Assembly: GCF_000062885.1 (NCBI RefSeq)
Contig: NC_009142.1
Span: forward strand, 3,895,584 to 3,959,583
Direction of reading: 5' to 3'
From: Saccharopolyspora erythraea NRRL 2338
GTDB taxonomy: Bacteria > Actinomycetota > Actinomycetes > Mycobacteriales > Pseudonocardiaceae
DNA: 64,000 nucleotides
Positions 44,001-52,534 of this stretch are shown here, piece by piece. The position numbers and the translations under genes are program-made. Position 1 is the stretch's first letter; every line of letters begins with the position of its first letter. Under the pieces are notes generated by a model. It was not told where the DNA came from, did no database searches, and saw only the letters and a program-made list of their open reading frames with translations.

Positions 44001-45653
44001 GCGCAGCCGGGCCAGCGCCGGGGCGAGCTCGGGCGCGCGGAACAGCGCCAGCAGGCCGAATCCGACCGCGAGGACGATGACCGCCTGCACGCCCAGCGTC
44101 AGCCACGCGCCGCCCACGGGTCCGGCCGCGGCCACGACCCCGCTCATGGCCGCGGCGGCCAGGACTGCGCATCCGCATCCGGCCGCCGAGGCCACGAGGG
44201 CGCGCAGGACACCGCCGAGGGTGCGCATCGTGCCGAGCCTGCCGACCCGCAGGTGCAGCCACACCTGGCCGACGACCGCGCCTACGACGAAGCTCAGCGA
44301 CATCGCCAGCGCGACGCCGGTGACCAGCGCCTCCGGTCCCACCACCGCCAGGAAGACGTAGCAGAGCACGCTGCGGAACAGCACCATGACCACGTTGATC
44401 CAGGCAGGCGTGCGGGCGTCCTTCATCGCGTAGAACGCGCGGAGCTGGAGCATCGTGATCGCGAACGGCACGATGCCCAGCGCGAGCGCACCGAGGGTGA
44501 CGCCGAGCCGGCCGGCGGCCTCCACGCCTGCGGCACCGGTGGAGAACAGCGCGACGCCGATCGCGCCGCCCGCCACGACCATGAGCGCGCTCACCGGCAT
44601 GAGCAGGACCGCGCTCATGCGCACTCCGAGGGAGAGGTCGTCGACGAAGTCGCGGGTGCGCCCGTCGGCGACCGCGCGGCTGAGCCGCGGCATCAGGGCG
44701 GTGAGCAGCGAGACTCCGAGCACGCCGTAGGGCACCTGCGACAGCAGCCACGCGTAGTTGAAGGTCGCGACGCTGCCTTCGGTGCCCTGCCCGGTGACCC
44801 TGGTGATCACCACCATCCCGGCCTGGCTGATCGCGGTGTAGAGCACGACCCAGAACGCCAGTCCCGCGAACTCGGAGAGGCGGCGGTCCCAGCCCCAGCG
44901 CCACCGGAAGCGGAAACCGCCGCGTCGCAGCGCGAGCACCATGACCAGGCTCTGCGCCGCGATGCCCGCGACCGTGCCGATGCCCAGCACCAGCAGCTTC
45001 GCCTCGCCCATGCGCACCGGGTGCGCCGAGATCTCGCCCGGCACCACCGCGTACACGCCCAGGGTGGCGATCACGACCAGGTTGTTGACCACCGGAGCCC
45101 ACGCGGGGATGCCGAAGACCTCGCGGACGTTGAGCACCGCCGACAGCAGCGCAGAGAGGCCGTAGAAGACGATCCCGGGCAGCACCAGGTAGGCGAAGGC
45201 CGTGGTCAGCGCGGCGTTGGCGCGGGTGTCCGAGCCGAGGTAGAGCTCGGTGAGCAGGGGAGCGGCGGCCACGGCGAGCACGGTCGCGGTGCCGAGCAGC
45301 ACCACTCCCATGGTGACCATCCACTGCGCGTAGGACTCGCCCTGCTCGGTGCCCTCCTGCTGAGCCCGCACCAGCAGCGGAACCGCGATGCTGGTCAGCA
45401 CCCCGCCCAGCAGCAGCTCGTTGACCACGGTCGGCAGGGTGTTGGCCACGGTGTAGGAGTCGTTGACCACGCCCAGGCCCAGCACGGCCACCAGCAGCAC
45501 CTTCGAGGCCAGTCCGCTGACCCGGCTGACGGCGGTGGCAAGCGCCATGGTTCCGCTGGCCCGGGCCAGCGACTGGCCGCGCGCCCGGGACTCGGCCTGC
45601 TCGACCACGCTCGCCCCCATCCTCCAGTCGTCGCCGCTTGTCGACCGTGCCAC
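43983..45653 (-). CDS. murJ: Lipid II flippase MurJ (MviN family)
   Basis: A 556-residue polytopic protein with about 14 TM helices of the MOP superfamily. Typical sequences are MALATAVSRVSGLASKVLLV, NTLPTVVNELLLGGVLTSIAVPLLV, VLPGIVFYGLSALLSAVLN and YGVLGVSLLTALMPRLSRAVADG. It flips lipid II across the membrane and fits beside murT/gatD. The start is uncertain: GTG 45653 gives the longest form but has no ribosome site; ATG 45620 has GGAGG directly abutting. Unlike mycobacterial MviN there is no fused pseudokinase domain. Confidence 0.9.
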   Translation of the reverse strand: MARSTSGDDWRMGASVVEQAESRARGQSLARASGTMALATAVSRVSGLASKVLLVAVLGLGVVNDSYTVANTLPTVVNELLLGGVLTSIAVPLLVRAQQEGTEQGESYAQWMVTMGVVLLGTATVLAVAAAPLLTELYLGSDTRANAALTTAFAYLVLPGIVFYGLSALLSAVLNVREVFGIPAWAPVVNNLVVIATLGVYAVVPGEISAHPVRMGEAKLLVLGIGTVAGIAAQSLVMVLALRRGGFRFRWRWGWDRRLSEFAGLAFWVVLYTAISQAGMVVITRVTGQGTEGSVATFNYAWLLSQVPYGVLGVSLLTALMPRLSRAVADGRTRDFVDDLSLGVRMSAVLLMPVSALMVVAGGAIGVALFSTGAAGVEAAGRLGVTLGALALGIVPFAITMLQLRAFYAMKDARTPAWINVVMVLFRSVLCYVFLAVVGPEALVTGVALAMSLSFVVGAVVGQVWLHLRVGRLGTMRTLGGVLRALVASAAGCGCAVLAAAAMSGVVAAAGPVGGAWLTLGVQAVIVLAVGFGLLALFRAPELAPALARLRRLVRR

Positions 45654-45742
45654 GAAACCGGTCGCCGCGCGCTTCGGCGGACACGCACCCGCCCCGGCGT
45701 GGCAGGGTGGCGGTGGGACGACGCTGGAGCGCGGAGGTCGAG

Positions 45743-46216
45743 ATGGTTGTCTTCGGGGTGGTGCTCGTCGTGGTGGGGCTGGTGGCCTACGCCGCGGGTC
45801 TCGGCGACCCGGCCGGGAGCTGGTGGCTGCTGCCGCCCGGGCTGATCGCCGCCGGGATCGGCATCGTCATCGCCGGTGCGGTCGCCACCGCGCGCCGCAG
45901 GCTCGCGCCGCTGCGCCGGGCGGCCGGCGGTGGCGCGGCCGCCGGCGGGCCCGTGGCGCGCGTGCGCGCGGTGCCCGCGATGATCGGTGAGGCGTGGCGC
46001 GGCCGGAACCCCGCAGTGCCCCGCTACCAGGCGGTGCTGTGGCTGGTAGCGGCGGTTTACCTGGTCTCGCCGGTCGATTTCATCCCCGAGTTCCTGCCGC
46101 TGATCGGCATCGGCGACGACATCGGGGTGGGGGCGTGGCTGCTCAGCAGCCTCTACGCCGAGTCGGGCAACTACCTGGGCAGGCAGCGCGAACAGGTCGA
46201 GCGCCGCCCGGGCTAG
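45743..46216 (+). CDS. DUF1232 (YkvA-like) membrane protein
   Basis: A 157-residue protein with two N-terminal hydrophobic helices (VVFGVVLVVVGLVAYAAGL and LLPPGLIAAGIGIVIAGAVATA) and a C-terminal DUF1232 domain with the signature YLVSPVDFIPEFLPLIGIGDD. Function unknown. GGAGG precedes the ATG at 45743 at good distance. Divergent from murJ and overlapping the 3' end of the DoxX gene by 4 bp. Confidence 0.82.
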   Translation: MVVFGVVLVVVGLVAYAAGLGDPAGSWWLLPPGLIAAGIGIVIAGAVATARRRLAPLRRAAGGGAAAGGPVARVRAVPAMIGEAWRGRNPAVPRYQAVLWLVAAVYLVSPVDFIPEFLPLIGIGDDIGVGAWLLSSLYAESGNYLGRQREQVERRPG

Positions 46217-46650
46217 ACCTCGGGCGAGGCCGGCTCGGGCGCGGGCTGACGGGTCCGGCGGGCGAAGACGAGCTGGTCCAGCGTCCAGCGCCCGCCGTTG
46301 AAGCCGAGCGCGAGCACGGTGACCAGCAGCGTCAGCACGTACTCGAACCCCTCCGGCAGGAACAGGCCGTAGGGCAGGTGCACCAGCACCAGGGCGCCCA
46401 GCATGTTGAGGGCCAGCAACACCCCCACCACCGGCAGGAACAGGCCCAGGATGAACAGGATGCCGCCTACCAGTTCGACCAGGGCGTTGAACCAGGCCGA
46501 GACCGGGGCCAGCGGGATGCCTGCCTGCCCGAAGCCCTGGACGACCATGTCCATGCCCATGACGAAGAACTTCTGCGACCCGTGGGCGATGAAGATGACG
46601 CCGATGGCGAGCCGGGCCAGGAACGCGAAGAGATCGCGAACGACGTTCAT
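46213..46650 (-). CDS. DoxX family membrane protein
   Basis: A 145-residue four-helix membrane protein: DLFAFLARLAIGVIFIAHGSQKFF, then WFNALVELVGGILFILGLFLPVVGVLLALNMLGALVLVH and YVLTLLVTVLALGF. The N-terminal RLAIGVIFIAHGxQK pattern is typical of DoxX. GGGGAGG precedes the ATG. Family members are linked to redox or thiol homeostasis, but no specific role can be read here. Confidence 0.85.
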   Translation of the reverse strand: MNVVRDLFAFLARLAIGVIFIAHGSQKFFVMGMDMVVQGFGQAGIPLAPVSAWFNALVELVGGILFILGLFLPVVGVLLALNMLGALVLVHLPYGLFLPEGFEYVLTLLVTVLALGFNGGRWTLDQLVFARRTRQPAPEPASPEV

Positions 46651-46752
46651 GGCTGCCTCCCCAGTGGGTGAAACGCGAGCACCACAAGTGTGGTGGCACG
46701 TGCGCTGAGCAGCACCCCGAACGAAGCGGCCCCGGGTTCGGCGGATTCAAGG

Positions 46753-48205
46753 GGTCGTCGCAACACAGATGGTCAACTGGCTTTGGTCAGGAGCATAGCG
46801 AGGCGCTCGGCTGGGGAGTCCCAGCCGAGCGTTTTGCGTGGTCGCCCGTTGAGCTGTTGGGCGACGTGTTCAAGGTCCTCGGGTCCGTAAGTGCCGAGGT
46901 CGGTGCCCTTGGGGAAGTACTGGCGCAGCAGTCCGTTGGTGTTTTCGTTGGTACCGCGCTGCCAGGGACTGGCCGGGTCGCAGAAGTAGACCGGCATGTC
47001 GGTGGTCATGGTGAACTGCTTGTGGCGGGCCATCTCGGCTCCCTGGTCCCAGGTCAGCGAGCCACGGAGGTGATTCGGCAGCGTTGTGATCGTCGCTACG
47101 AGTCCGTCCCGGACCGTTTCGGCGTCGTGCCCGTTCGGTAGGTGGACCAGCATGGTGTACCGCGTGGTGCGCTCTACCAGGGTGCCGATCGCGGACTGGC
47201 TGCCAGCGCCAATGATCAAGTCTCCCTCCCAGTGGCCGGGCACGGCCCGGTCGGCGACCTCGGCGGGGCGGTCGCTGATCATCACCATCGGGTCGATGAA
47301 CCGCGCGGTGCGCTGGTTCGGGTTGCGGCGTGGCTTGCGGCGGGTCCGGCCGGTGCGGATCGCGGCCTGTACTTCGCGTTTGAGACCACCGCGGGCCTGG
47401 AAGTACAGCGCCTGGTAGATCGTCTCCACGCTCACTCGCATCCTCTGGTCGCCGGGATGCTCCTTGCCTAGAGCGTGGCAGATCTGCTCCGGTGACCAGC
47501 GCTCGCGCAGGCCATCGGCCACGAACTGGCGTAACGGGCCCTGCACGATCAGCTTGCGTTGCTTCGGGCGTGGCCGACGGGCGGCCGCCGCGCGGTGGGC
47601 CGCATATGGCTGGTAGCCGCCGTGGGTGGAGTTCGCGCGGATCTCCCGCAAGATCGTGCTGGCTGAGCGCCCCAACGCGCTCCCGATGTCCCGCAGTGAG
47701 TGGCCCTCGGCCCGCAGGTCCCGGATCCGCTCCCGCTCTGCCAAGGTCAGCAGCCGGGGATGCAACTGCTTGTCCAGTGCGGACAGCTTGGGCGCTGGGG
47801 AGTTCACGTCGACGATCGTGCTGGTGCCCGTCGCGTAATCGACACGAACCCCGTTCGGGTAGGTCCGCGCGTTCCGGCTCTTGCGGACCCCGTAGTCCCA
47901 GTCCTTCGCCGTGCGCTCGTTGATGCCCACCCGCTCGGCCGCCCGACGTCGGGCCACACCCTCTGCACGCAACCGCTCGTACTCCTCGCGCCGTGGGTGT
48001 CGACGCGACGCCCGAATCGACCGCCGCCCAGCCTGCCGGGCCCAACTAAAGGCCGTGTTCCGGTTCAGGCCCAGCTCACGGGCCGCCACAGTGACGCTCC
48101 CAACCGCATCAAGCCGGTCCAGGAAGCGTTGCTTCAGCTCGGCACGGTCACCCTCACATGCCACGGTCCTCGCAACTCCCACAGGTCGCAGGTGTTGCGA
48201 GGACC
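46753..48205. mobile_element. IS30-family insertion sequence
   Basis: The element carries one transposase gene and terminal inverted repeats GGTCGTCGCAACAC (46753-46766) and GTGTTGCGAGGACC (48192-48205), matching at 13 of 14 positions. The right terminus also forms a perfect 12-bp hairpin with GGTCCTCGCAAC at 48165-48176. No target duplication is obvious. It lies between the DoxX gene and an acyl-CoA dehydrogenase and does not break a recognisable gene. Only one copy is in the window. Confidence 0.82.
46773..48182 (-). CDS. IS30-family transposase
   Basis: A 469-residue DDE transposase. N-terminal helix-turn-helix regions (TVAARELGLNRNTAFSWARQAG; LTLAERERIRDLRAEGHSLRDIGSALGRSASTILREI) bind the ends. 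The catalytic domain shows Asp in VPGHWEGDLIIGAGS, Asp in LTWDQGAEMARHKQF and Glu in WQRGTNENTNGLLRQYFPKG, the IS30 signature. All three acidic residues and full length suggest an active enzyme. The GTG at 48182 is the longest start; later GTGs are possible. Confidence 0.93.
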   Translation of the reverse strand: MGVARTVACEGDRAELKQRFLDRLDAVGSVTVAARELGLNRNTAFSWARQAGRRSIRASRRHPRREEYERLRAEGVARRRAAERVGINERTAKDWDYGVRKSRNARTYPNGVRVDYATGTSTIVDVNSPAPKLSALDKQLHPRLLTLAERERIRDLRAEGHSLRDIGSALGRSASTILREIRANSTHGGYQPYAAHRAAAARRPRPKQRKLIVQGPLRQFVADGLRERWSPEQICHALGKEHPGDQRMRVSVETIYQALYFQARGGLKREVQAAIRTGRTRRKPRRNPNQRTARFIDPMVMISDRPAEVADRAVPGHWEGDLIIGAGSQSAIGTLVERTTRYTMLVHLPNGHDAETVRDGLVATITTLPNHLRGSLTWDQGAEMARHKQFTMTTDMPVYFCDPASPWQRGTNENTNGLLRQYFPKGTDLGTYGPEDLEHVAQQLNGRPRKTLGWDSPAERLAMLLTKAS

Positions 48206-48245
48206 GCTAGAACCCCCGCCGGCCGGGGCCTCCTCGTCGCCGCGG

Positions 48246-49406
48246 TCAGCCCTTGAGCAGGGCCCGGGACATCACCATCCGCTGGATCTGGTTGGTGCCC
48301 TCGTAGATCTGGGTGATCTTGGCGTCGCGCATCATGCGCTCGACCGGGAAGTCGCGGGTGTAGCCCGCGCCGCCGAACAGCTGCACCGCGTCGGTGGTGA
48401 CCTCCATCGCGACGTCGGAGGCGAAGCACTTCGCCGCGGCCGAGATGAACCCGAGGTTGCCCTCACCGCGTTCGGCGCGGGCGGCCGACACGTAGACCAT
48501 GTGCCGGGCCGCCTCGATCTTCATCGCCATGTCGGCGAGCATGAACTGCACGCCCTGGAAGTCCGAGATCGCCTTGCCGAACTGCTTGCGCTCCTTGACG
48601 TAGTCCAGCGCGGCGTCGAGCGCGCCCTGTGCGATGCCGAGGGCCTGCGCGCCGATCGTGGGCCTGGTGTGGTCGAGCGTGCGCAGCGCGGTCTTGAAGC
48701 CGGTCCCGGGCTCGCCGATGATGCGGTCGGCCGGGATGGTGCAGTCCTCGAAGTACAGCTCGACGGTGGGCGAACCCTTGATGCCGAGCTTCTTCTCCTT
48801 GGGGCCCACGGTGAACCCGGGGTCGTCGGCGTGCACCGCGAACGCGCTGATGCCGTTGGCGCCCTTGTCCGGCTCGGTGACCGCCATGACGGTGTACCAC
48901 TTCGAGACACCGCCGTTGGTGATCCAGCACTTGGTGCCGTTGAGCACCCAGTGGTCGCCGTCGAGGCGGGCGCGGGTCTTCATCGCCCCGGCGTCCGAGC
49001 CGGCCTCGCGCTCCGACAGCGCGTAGGAGGCGGTGGTCTCACCGGAGGCGACCGAGGACAGCACCTTGTGCTTGAGCTCCTCGGAGCCCGACAGGATGAT
49101 CGGCATCGTGCCGAGCTTGTTCACCGCCGGGATCAGCGACGAGGACGCGCACACCCGGGCGACCTCCTCGATCACGATGCAGGTCGCCACCGAGTCGGCA
49201 CCCTGGCCGCCGTACTCCTCCGGCACGTGCACGGCCGCGAAACCCGACTTGACCAGCGCGTCGAGCGCCTCGCGCGGGTAGCGTTCCTGCTCGTCGACCT
49301 CGGCGGCGAAGGGCGCGATCTCCTTCTCGGCCAGCGCCCGGACCGCTTCGCGAAGGGCATCGTGCTCGTCGGCCAGTCGGTAGGTCTCGAAGCTCGGATC
49401 CACCAC
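48246..49406 (-). CDS. Acyl-CoA dehydrogenase, FadE25-like
   Basis: A 386-residue enzyme of normal medium/short-chain ACAD length. Motifs: ALSEREAGSDAGAMKTRARLDGD and CWITNGGVSKWYTVMAVTEP (FAD and substrate), YVKERKQFGKAISDFQGVQFMLADMA, and the catalytic Glu loop ITQIYEGTNQIQRMVMSRALL. It introduces the C2-C3 double bond in acyl-CoA and passes electrons to ETF. The start is GTG 49406 or 49403 after GGGAGG. It is divergent from a TetR gene whose operator (49516-49528) lies in the shared spacer, so it may be that regulator's target. Confidence 0.92.
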   Translation of the reverse strand: MVDPSFETYRLADEHDALREAVRALAEKEIAPFAAEVDEQERYPREALDALVKSGFAAVHVPEEYGGQGADSVATCIVIEEVARVCASSSLIPAVNKLGTMPIILSGSEELKHKVLSSVASGETTASYALSEREAGSDAGAMKTRARLDGDHWVLNGTKCWITNGGVSKWYTVMAVTEPDKGANGISAFAVHADDPGFTVGPKEKKLGIKGSPTVELYFEDCTIPADRIIGEPGTGFKTALRTLDHTRPTIGAQALGIAQGALDAALDYVKERKQFGKAISDFQGVQFMLADMAMKIEAARHMVYVSAARAERGEGNLGFISAAAKCFASDVAMEVTTDAVQLFGGAGYTRDFPVERMMRDAKITQIYEGTNQIQRMVMSRALLKG

Positions 49407-49515
49407 GCGCCTCCCGTCTCCGGCGTCGCCGCCGGTCTCGTTTGTTCACCAGCTCGGTGCGCGGTCGGGCCGGGATGGCGTCCGAGTGGGCGCACGCTGC
49501 GCCCGGAATCCTAAC

Positions 49516-49528
49516 GGCACTGAGTGCC
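49516..49528. promoter_or_regulatory. TetR operator, upstream copy
   Basis: Perfect palindrome GGCACT-G-AGTGCC, 31 bp before the TetR start and 110 bp before the divergent acyl-CoA dehydrogenase. A TAGCAT -10 box (49547-49552) sits 7 nt before the TetR ATG. The same motif recurs at 50300. Confidence 0.65.
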
Positions 49529-49559
49529 ACGAGCAATCCTCCCCTGTAGCATCCTGGCC

Positions 49560-50297
49560 ATGACCCAGGCAGCGACTCCGGCCACCAGGCCACGGGCGGG
49601 GCGGACCGCCCACGGGCGGCGCCGGGTGCGCAGCGCGCTCGCGCTGGCGGCGATGGACCTGTTCGCCTCGCAGGGCTTCGAGGCGACCACTGTGGATCAG
49701 ATCGCCGACGCGGCCGGTGTCGGGCGGCGCACCTTCTTCCGGTACTTCCGGTCCAAGGAGGACGTCGTGTTCCCCGGCCACGACGAGCGGCTGGCCGAGG
49801 TGGTGGAGCTGCTCGATGCCGCGGAACCCGACGAGCCGCCGCTGACCGTGGTCTGCCGCACCGCCGAGGTGGTTCTCGACATGTACCTGTCCGAGCCCGA
49901 GGTCTCGCTGAAGCGCTTCGTGCTCACCCGGCAGGTCCCCGCCTTGCGGGACAAGGAGATCGCCAGCATCGACAGGTACCAGCGGGTCTTCGCCCGCTAC
50001 CTGCGGTCGCGACTGGCATCCGAGGACAACGGCGACCTGCGGGCCGCCGTGATCGCGGCATCCGTCGTCGCGGTGCACAACCACGTGCTGCGCGAGTGGC
50101 TGCGCAGCGGGGGAGCGGTCGACGCCCCCGCGGCGCTGCGCGAAGCGCTCGGCCAGGTCCGGGAGGCGTTGTCGTCCACTTGGGACTCCGGCGCCGGAGC
50201 CGACGAGCACGTGGTGGTCGGCGTCGTGCGGACCGGCGCCTCGCCGGGCGTGGTTCTTCAGCAGCTCGAGGACGCCCTGCGGGGGCTCTCCAAGTAG
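49560..50297 (+). CDS. TetR family regulator
   Basis: A 245-residue TetR protein. The HTH runs from about 30 to 75 (ALALAAMDLFASQGFEATTVDQIADAAGVGRRTFFRYFRSKEDVVF), and a helical ligand domain (LDMYLSEPEVSLKRFVLTRQVPALRDKEI) follows. The RTFFRYFRSKEDVVFPGHDERL form is common among acyl-CoA-responsive TetR proteins of actinomycetes. I chose ATG 49560, which the TAGCAT box makes leaderless, over the upstream ATG at 49524 that lies next to the operator. Probable targets are itself and the divergent dehydrogenase. Confidence 0.85.
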   Translation: MTQAATPATRPRAGRTAHGRRRVRSALALAAMDLFASQGFEATTVDQIADAAGVGRRTFFRYFRSKEDVVFPGHDERLAEVVELLDAAEPDEPPLTVVCRTAEVVLDMYLSEPEVSLKRFVLTRQVPALRDKEIASIDRYQRVFARYLRSRLASEDNGDLRAAVIAASVVAVHNHVLREWLRSGGAVDAPAALREALGQVREALSSTWDSGAGADEHVVVGVVRTGASPGVVLQQLEDALRGLSK

Positions 50298-50299
50298 TC

Positions 50300-50312
50300 G
50301 GCACTCAGTGTC
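50300..50312. promoter_or_regulatory. TetR operator, downstream copy
   Basis: GGCACTCAGTGTC starts two bases after the TetR stop codon and matches the upstream operator with one arm mismatch. A possible control site for the downstream region or for DNA looping. Confidence 0.5.
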
Positions 50313-50881
50313 GAACCGGGGCTACGCCTGCGCGCCCGTGATGCTTTGTAACCCCTATGGTTTCAGTGTCGACTAAAACAAACACAAGCCAACGGCGGTC
50401 CGGCAACCCAAAAAGCCAGGACGCGACGAAATCCTCTTCGTGGGTTTGCGCCGTTGCTGCTCGCTTTGGGGATGCCGGAAGAACTGTGCTCGGTAAGCGA
50501 TGCGGAGATTCGTGCGATCACGTTGCCCGAACGTGTCGGCGGCGCTAGAGTCGATCACGTGACTGCCGGGTCGGCCATGGGCCACGAGCGAGAGAGGCAC
50601 CCGGCCGCGGCGTGATCGCAGGGCGGCCGAGAGGTCCGCCCTCCTGTTCCCGCACTTCGCGCGAGTTCTTCCCCTTGTGCTGCGGCCGTTGCCGCCCTGT
50701 CCGCGCGAAGCCTCCTCCTGAGCGGAGCCGCTTTCGGCTTCCTTTCCGCTTTCCTGTGCGATTTCGCGATTCCTGCGCACCGCGGTCGATCGCGCCGTGG
50801 TGATCTCCTCCGCCGTGCCGGCGGTATTCCGTCATGCCCGCGAACAGTTCGCGGGCCCTTGAATGCTGGAGAACAACAGTC
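50313..50881. other. Intergenic region, AT-richer than its surroundings
   Basis: About 570 bp with no convincing gene. The first 240 bp are unusually AT-rich for this window (TTTGTAACC..., ACTAAAACAAACAC). They carry TTCAGTGTCGACTAAAA (50362-50378), which recurs with one change at 54379. A 63-codon ORF from 50357 has poor codon bias. Confidence 0.4.
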
Positions 50882-51718
50882 ATGCCGAACGATTTCAACC
50901 TGAAGATCATCGAGGAGTTCCGGGCCAGAGGCGGGCGGGTCGGCGGCCCGTTCGAGGGCGGCCGGTTGCTCCTGCTCACCACCACCGGCGCTCGCACCGG
51001 TGCCCGGCACACCACGCCGGTGGGCTACCTGCCGGACGGCGACGGGCGGACCCTCGTCATCGCGTCGGCCGGCGGTTCGCCGAGGCATCCGGACTGGTTC
51101 CACAACGTGGTGGCCAACCCGCGCGTGACGGTCGAGGACGGCGTCTTCACCTACGAGGCGGACGCGGTGGTGCTGGAAGGCCCGGAGCGGGATCGGGTCT
51201 TCGCCCGCGCGGTGGAGTTCGAGCCCGGCTGGGGCGAGTACCAGGCCGGAACCACGCGCGTCATCCCGGTGGTCGCGCTGGAGGCGGTCGCGGGCGGGCC
51301 CCCGTTGGCGGGATCGCTGGGGGAGACGCTCAGGCGCACCCACGATGCGTTCCGCCGCGAGCTCGAGCTGATCCGCGGGGAGGTCGCGGCGACGGGTCCG
51401 CGAATCGGCGCGCAGCTGCGGGTGAACTGCCTGACGCTCTGCCAGGGCCTGCGCAACCACCACGCCGGTGAGGACGGCGCGCTCTTCCCCCTCGTCCGCG
51501 ACCGCCATCCCGAGTCGGCGTCGGCGCTGGCGCGGCTGGACCAGGAGCACCGCAGGCTCGCCGCGTTGCTCGCGGAACTGCAGGCGGTCGTTTCCGGCGA
51601 GCACGCCGACCGCGAACGCACGTCGAGCGAGGTCGACCGGCTGGCGGAAGAGCTGAAGGCTCACTTGGCCTACGAGGAGGAGCAACTGCTCCCGGTGCTC
51701 GACGCCGTTACCGCCTGA
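50882..51718 (+). CDS. Nitroreductase (Ddn/F420-type) - hemerythrin fusion protein
   Basis: A 278-residue two-domain protein. The N-terminal split-barrel (about 1-140) is of the deazaflavin-dependent nitroreductase family: RVGGPFEGGRLLLLTTTGARTGARHTTPVGYLPDGD and ASAGGSPRHPDWFHNVVANPRVTVE. The C-terminal four-helix domain (about 150-278) is a hemerythrin/HHE domain with iron ligands likely in RTHDAFRRELEL, LRNHHAGEDGALFPLV, DQEHRRLAALL and HLAYEEEQLLPVLD. The fusion suggests F420-linked redox coupled to oxygen or iron sensing; this is inference. Start is ATG 50882; an upstream ATG at 50834 is possible. Confidence 0.87.
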   Translation: MPNDFNLKIIEEFRARGGRVGGPFEGGRLLLLTTTGARTGARHTTPVGYLPDGDGRTLVIASAGGSPRHPDWFHNVVANPRVTVEDGVFTYEADAVVLEGPERDRVFARAVEFEPGWGEYQAGTTRVIPVVALEAVAGGPPLAGSLGETLRRTHDAFRRELELIRGEVAATGPRIGAQLRVNCLTLCQGLRNHHAGEDGALFPLVRDRHPESASALARLDQEHRRLAALLAELQAVVSGEHADRERTSSEVDRLAEELKAHLAYEEEQLLPVLDAVTA

Positions 51719-51785
51719 GCGCCTGCGGCTGCGGGTGTGGGCTCCGCCGTACCCGCCCCCGCAGCAAGTTGCCGAAACGGCATCT

Positions 51786-51800
51786 TTGCCTTCAAGGCAA
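51786..51800. promoter_or_regulatory. Operator palindrome before the TetR gene
   Basis: TTGCCTT-C-AAGGCAA is a perfect 15-bp palindrome. It is followed by TAGGTT (51808-51813) as a -10 box 7 nt before the start codon. Typical TetR autoregulation layout. Confidence 0.7.
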
Positions 51801-51820
51801 CTAGTGCTAGGTTGGCGGTC

Positions 51821-52441
51821 ATGGTCGAGGAGCCCCGAGCCGGTCTGCGGGAACGCAAGAAGCGACAGACGCGCCTGGCGCTGAGCACGGCCGCGATCCG
51901 GCTGAGCGTCGAGCGCGGGGCGGGCAACGTGACGATCGAGGACATCGCCGCGGCGGCCGACGTGTCCGTGCGGACCTTCCGCAACTACTTCTCCAGCAAG
52001 GCCGAGGCGATCGCGGGCATGCACCTCGACCGGATGCTGGCGATCGCCGACGACTTGCGCGGACGCCCGGCGGAGGAACCGCTGTGGGACGCCATCACCG
52101 AGGCGGTGATCGCCCACTTCGCGCCGGGGCAACCGGAGGCCGACCACGACGCGCAGCGCAAGCGGGTCGACGCGATCCGGCTGATGCTCACGGATCCGTC
52201 CCTGCAGGGCGAGTTGGCCAGGGCCAACGACGCCGCGCGGACCGCGGTCGCCGCGGCGGTAGCCGAGCGCACCGGCACCGACGCCGAGCAGGATCTCTAT
52301 CCGAAGCTGGTCGCCGCGGCGGTCGGTTCGGCCACCGCCGTGGCGACCGAGCACTGGCTTCAATGCGAACCGGGCGCGCAGGTCACCGCACTGCTGCGCG
52401 AGGCGTTCGACCGGGTCAGGGCCGGTCTGCCCGTCCCGTAG
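51821..52441 (+). CDS. TetR family regulator
   Basis: A 206-residue TetR protein: HTH GLRERKKRQTRLALSTAAIRLSVERGAGNVTIEDIAAAADVSVRTFRNYFSSKAEAI, then a ligand-binding helical domain ending in HWLQCEPGAQVTALLREAFDRVRAGL. ATG 51821 was chosen over a longer ORF that would cover the operator and promoter. It probably represses itself and the FAD monooxygenase located 93 bp downstream on the same strand, a common pairing in actinomycete detoxification loci. Confidence 0.88.
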   Translation: MVEEPRAGLRERKKRQTRLALSTAAIRLSVERGAGNVTIEDIAAAADVSVRTFRNYFSSKAEAIAGMHLDRMLAIADDLRGRPAEEPLWDAITEAVIAHFAPGQPEADHDAQRKRVDAIRLMLTDPSLQGELARANDAARTAVAAAVAERTGTDAEQDLYPKLVAAAVGSATAVATEHWLQCEPGAQVTALLREAFDRVRAGLPVP

Positions 52442-52534
52442 GGCGTCCGGCCCGCTTCCACCAGCGGTTCTTCCCGGCCCGGTGCGATCGGGCCGGTACG
52501 CGTCATGCCCTTCTAAGCCGTGGAGAGGACCTCG

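Noticed and set aside
46753-48205. Composite transposon or genomic island around the IS30 element
   Set aside because: Only one IS copy is present and the flanking genes look native with unchanged composition.
51084-51718. Minus-strand ORFs opposite the nitroreductase-hemerythrin gene
   Set aside because: Shadow frames without start signals; plus strand has two recognisable domains.
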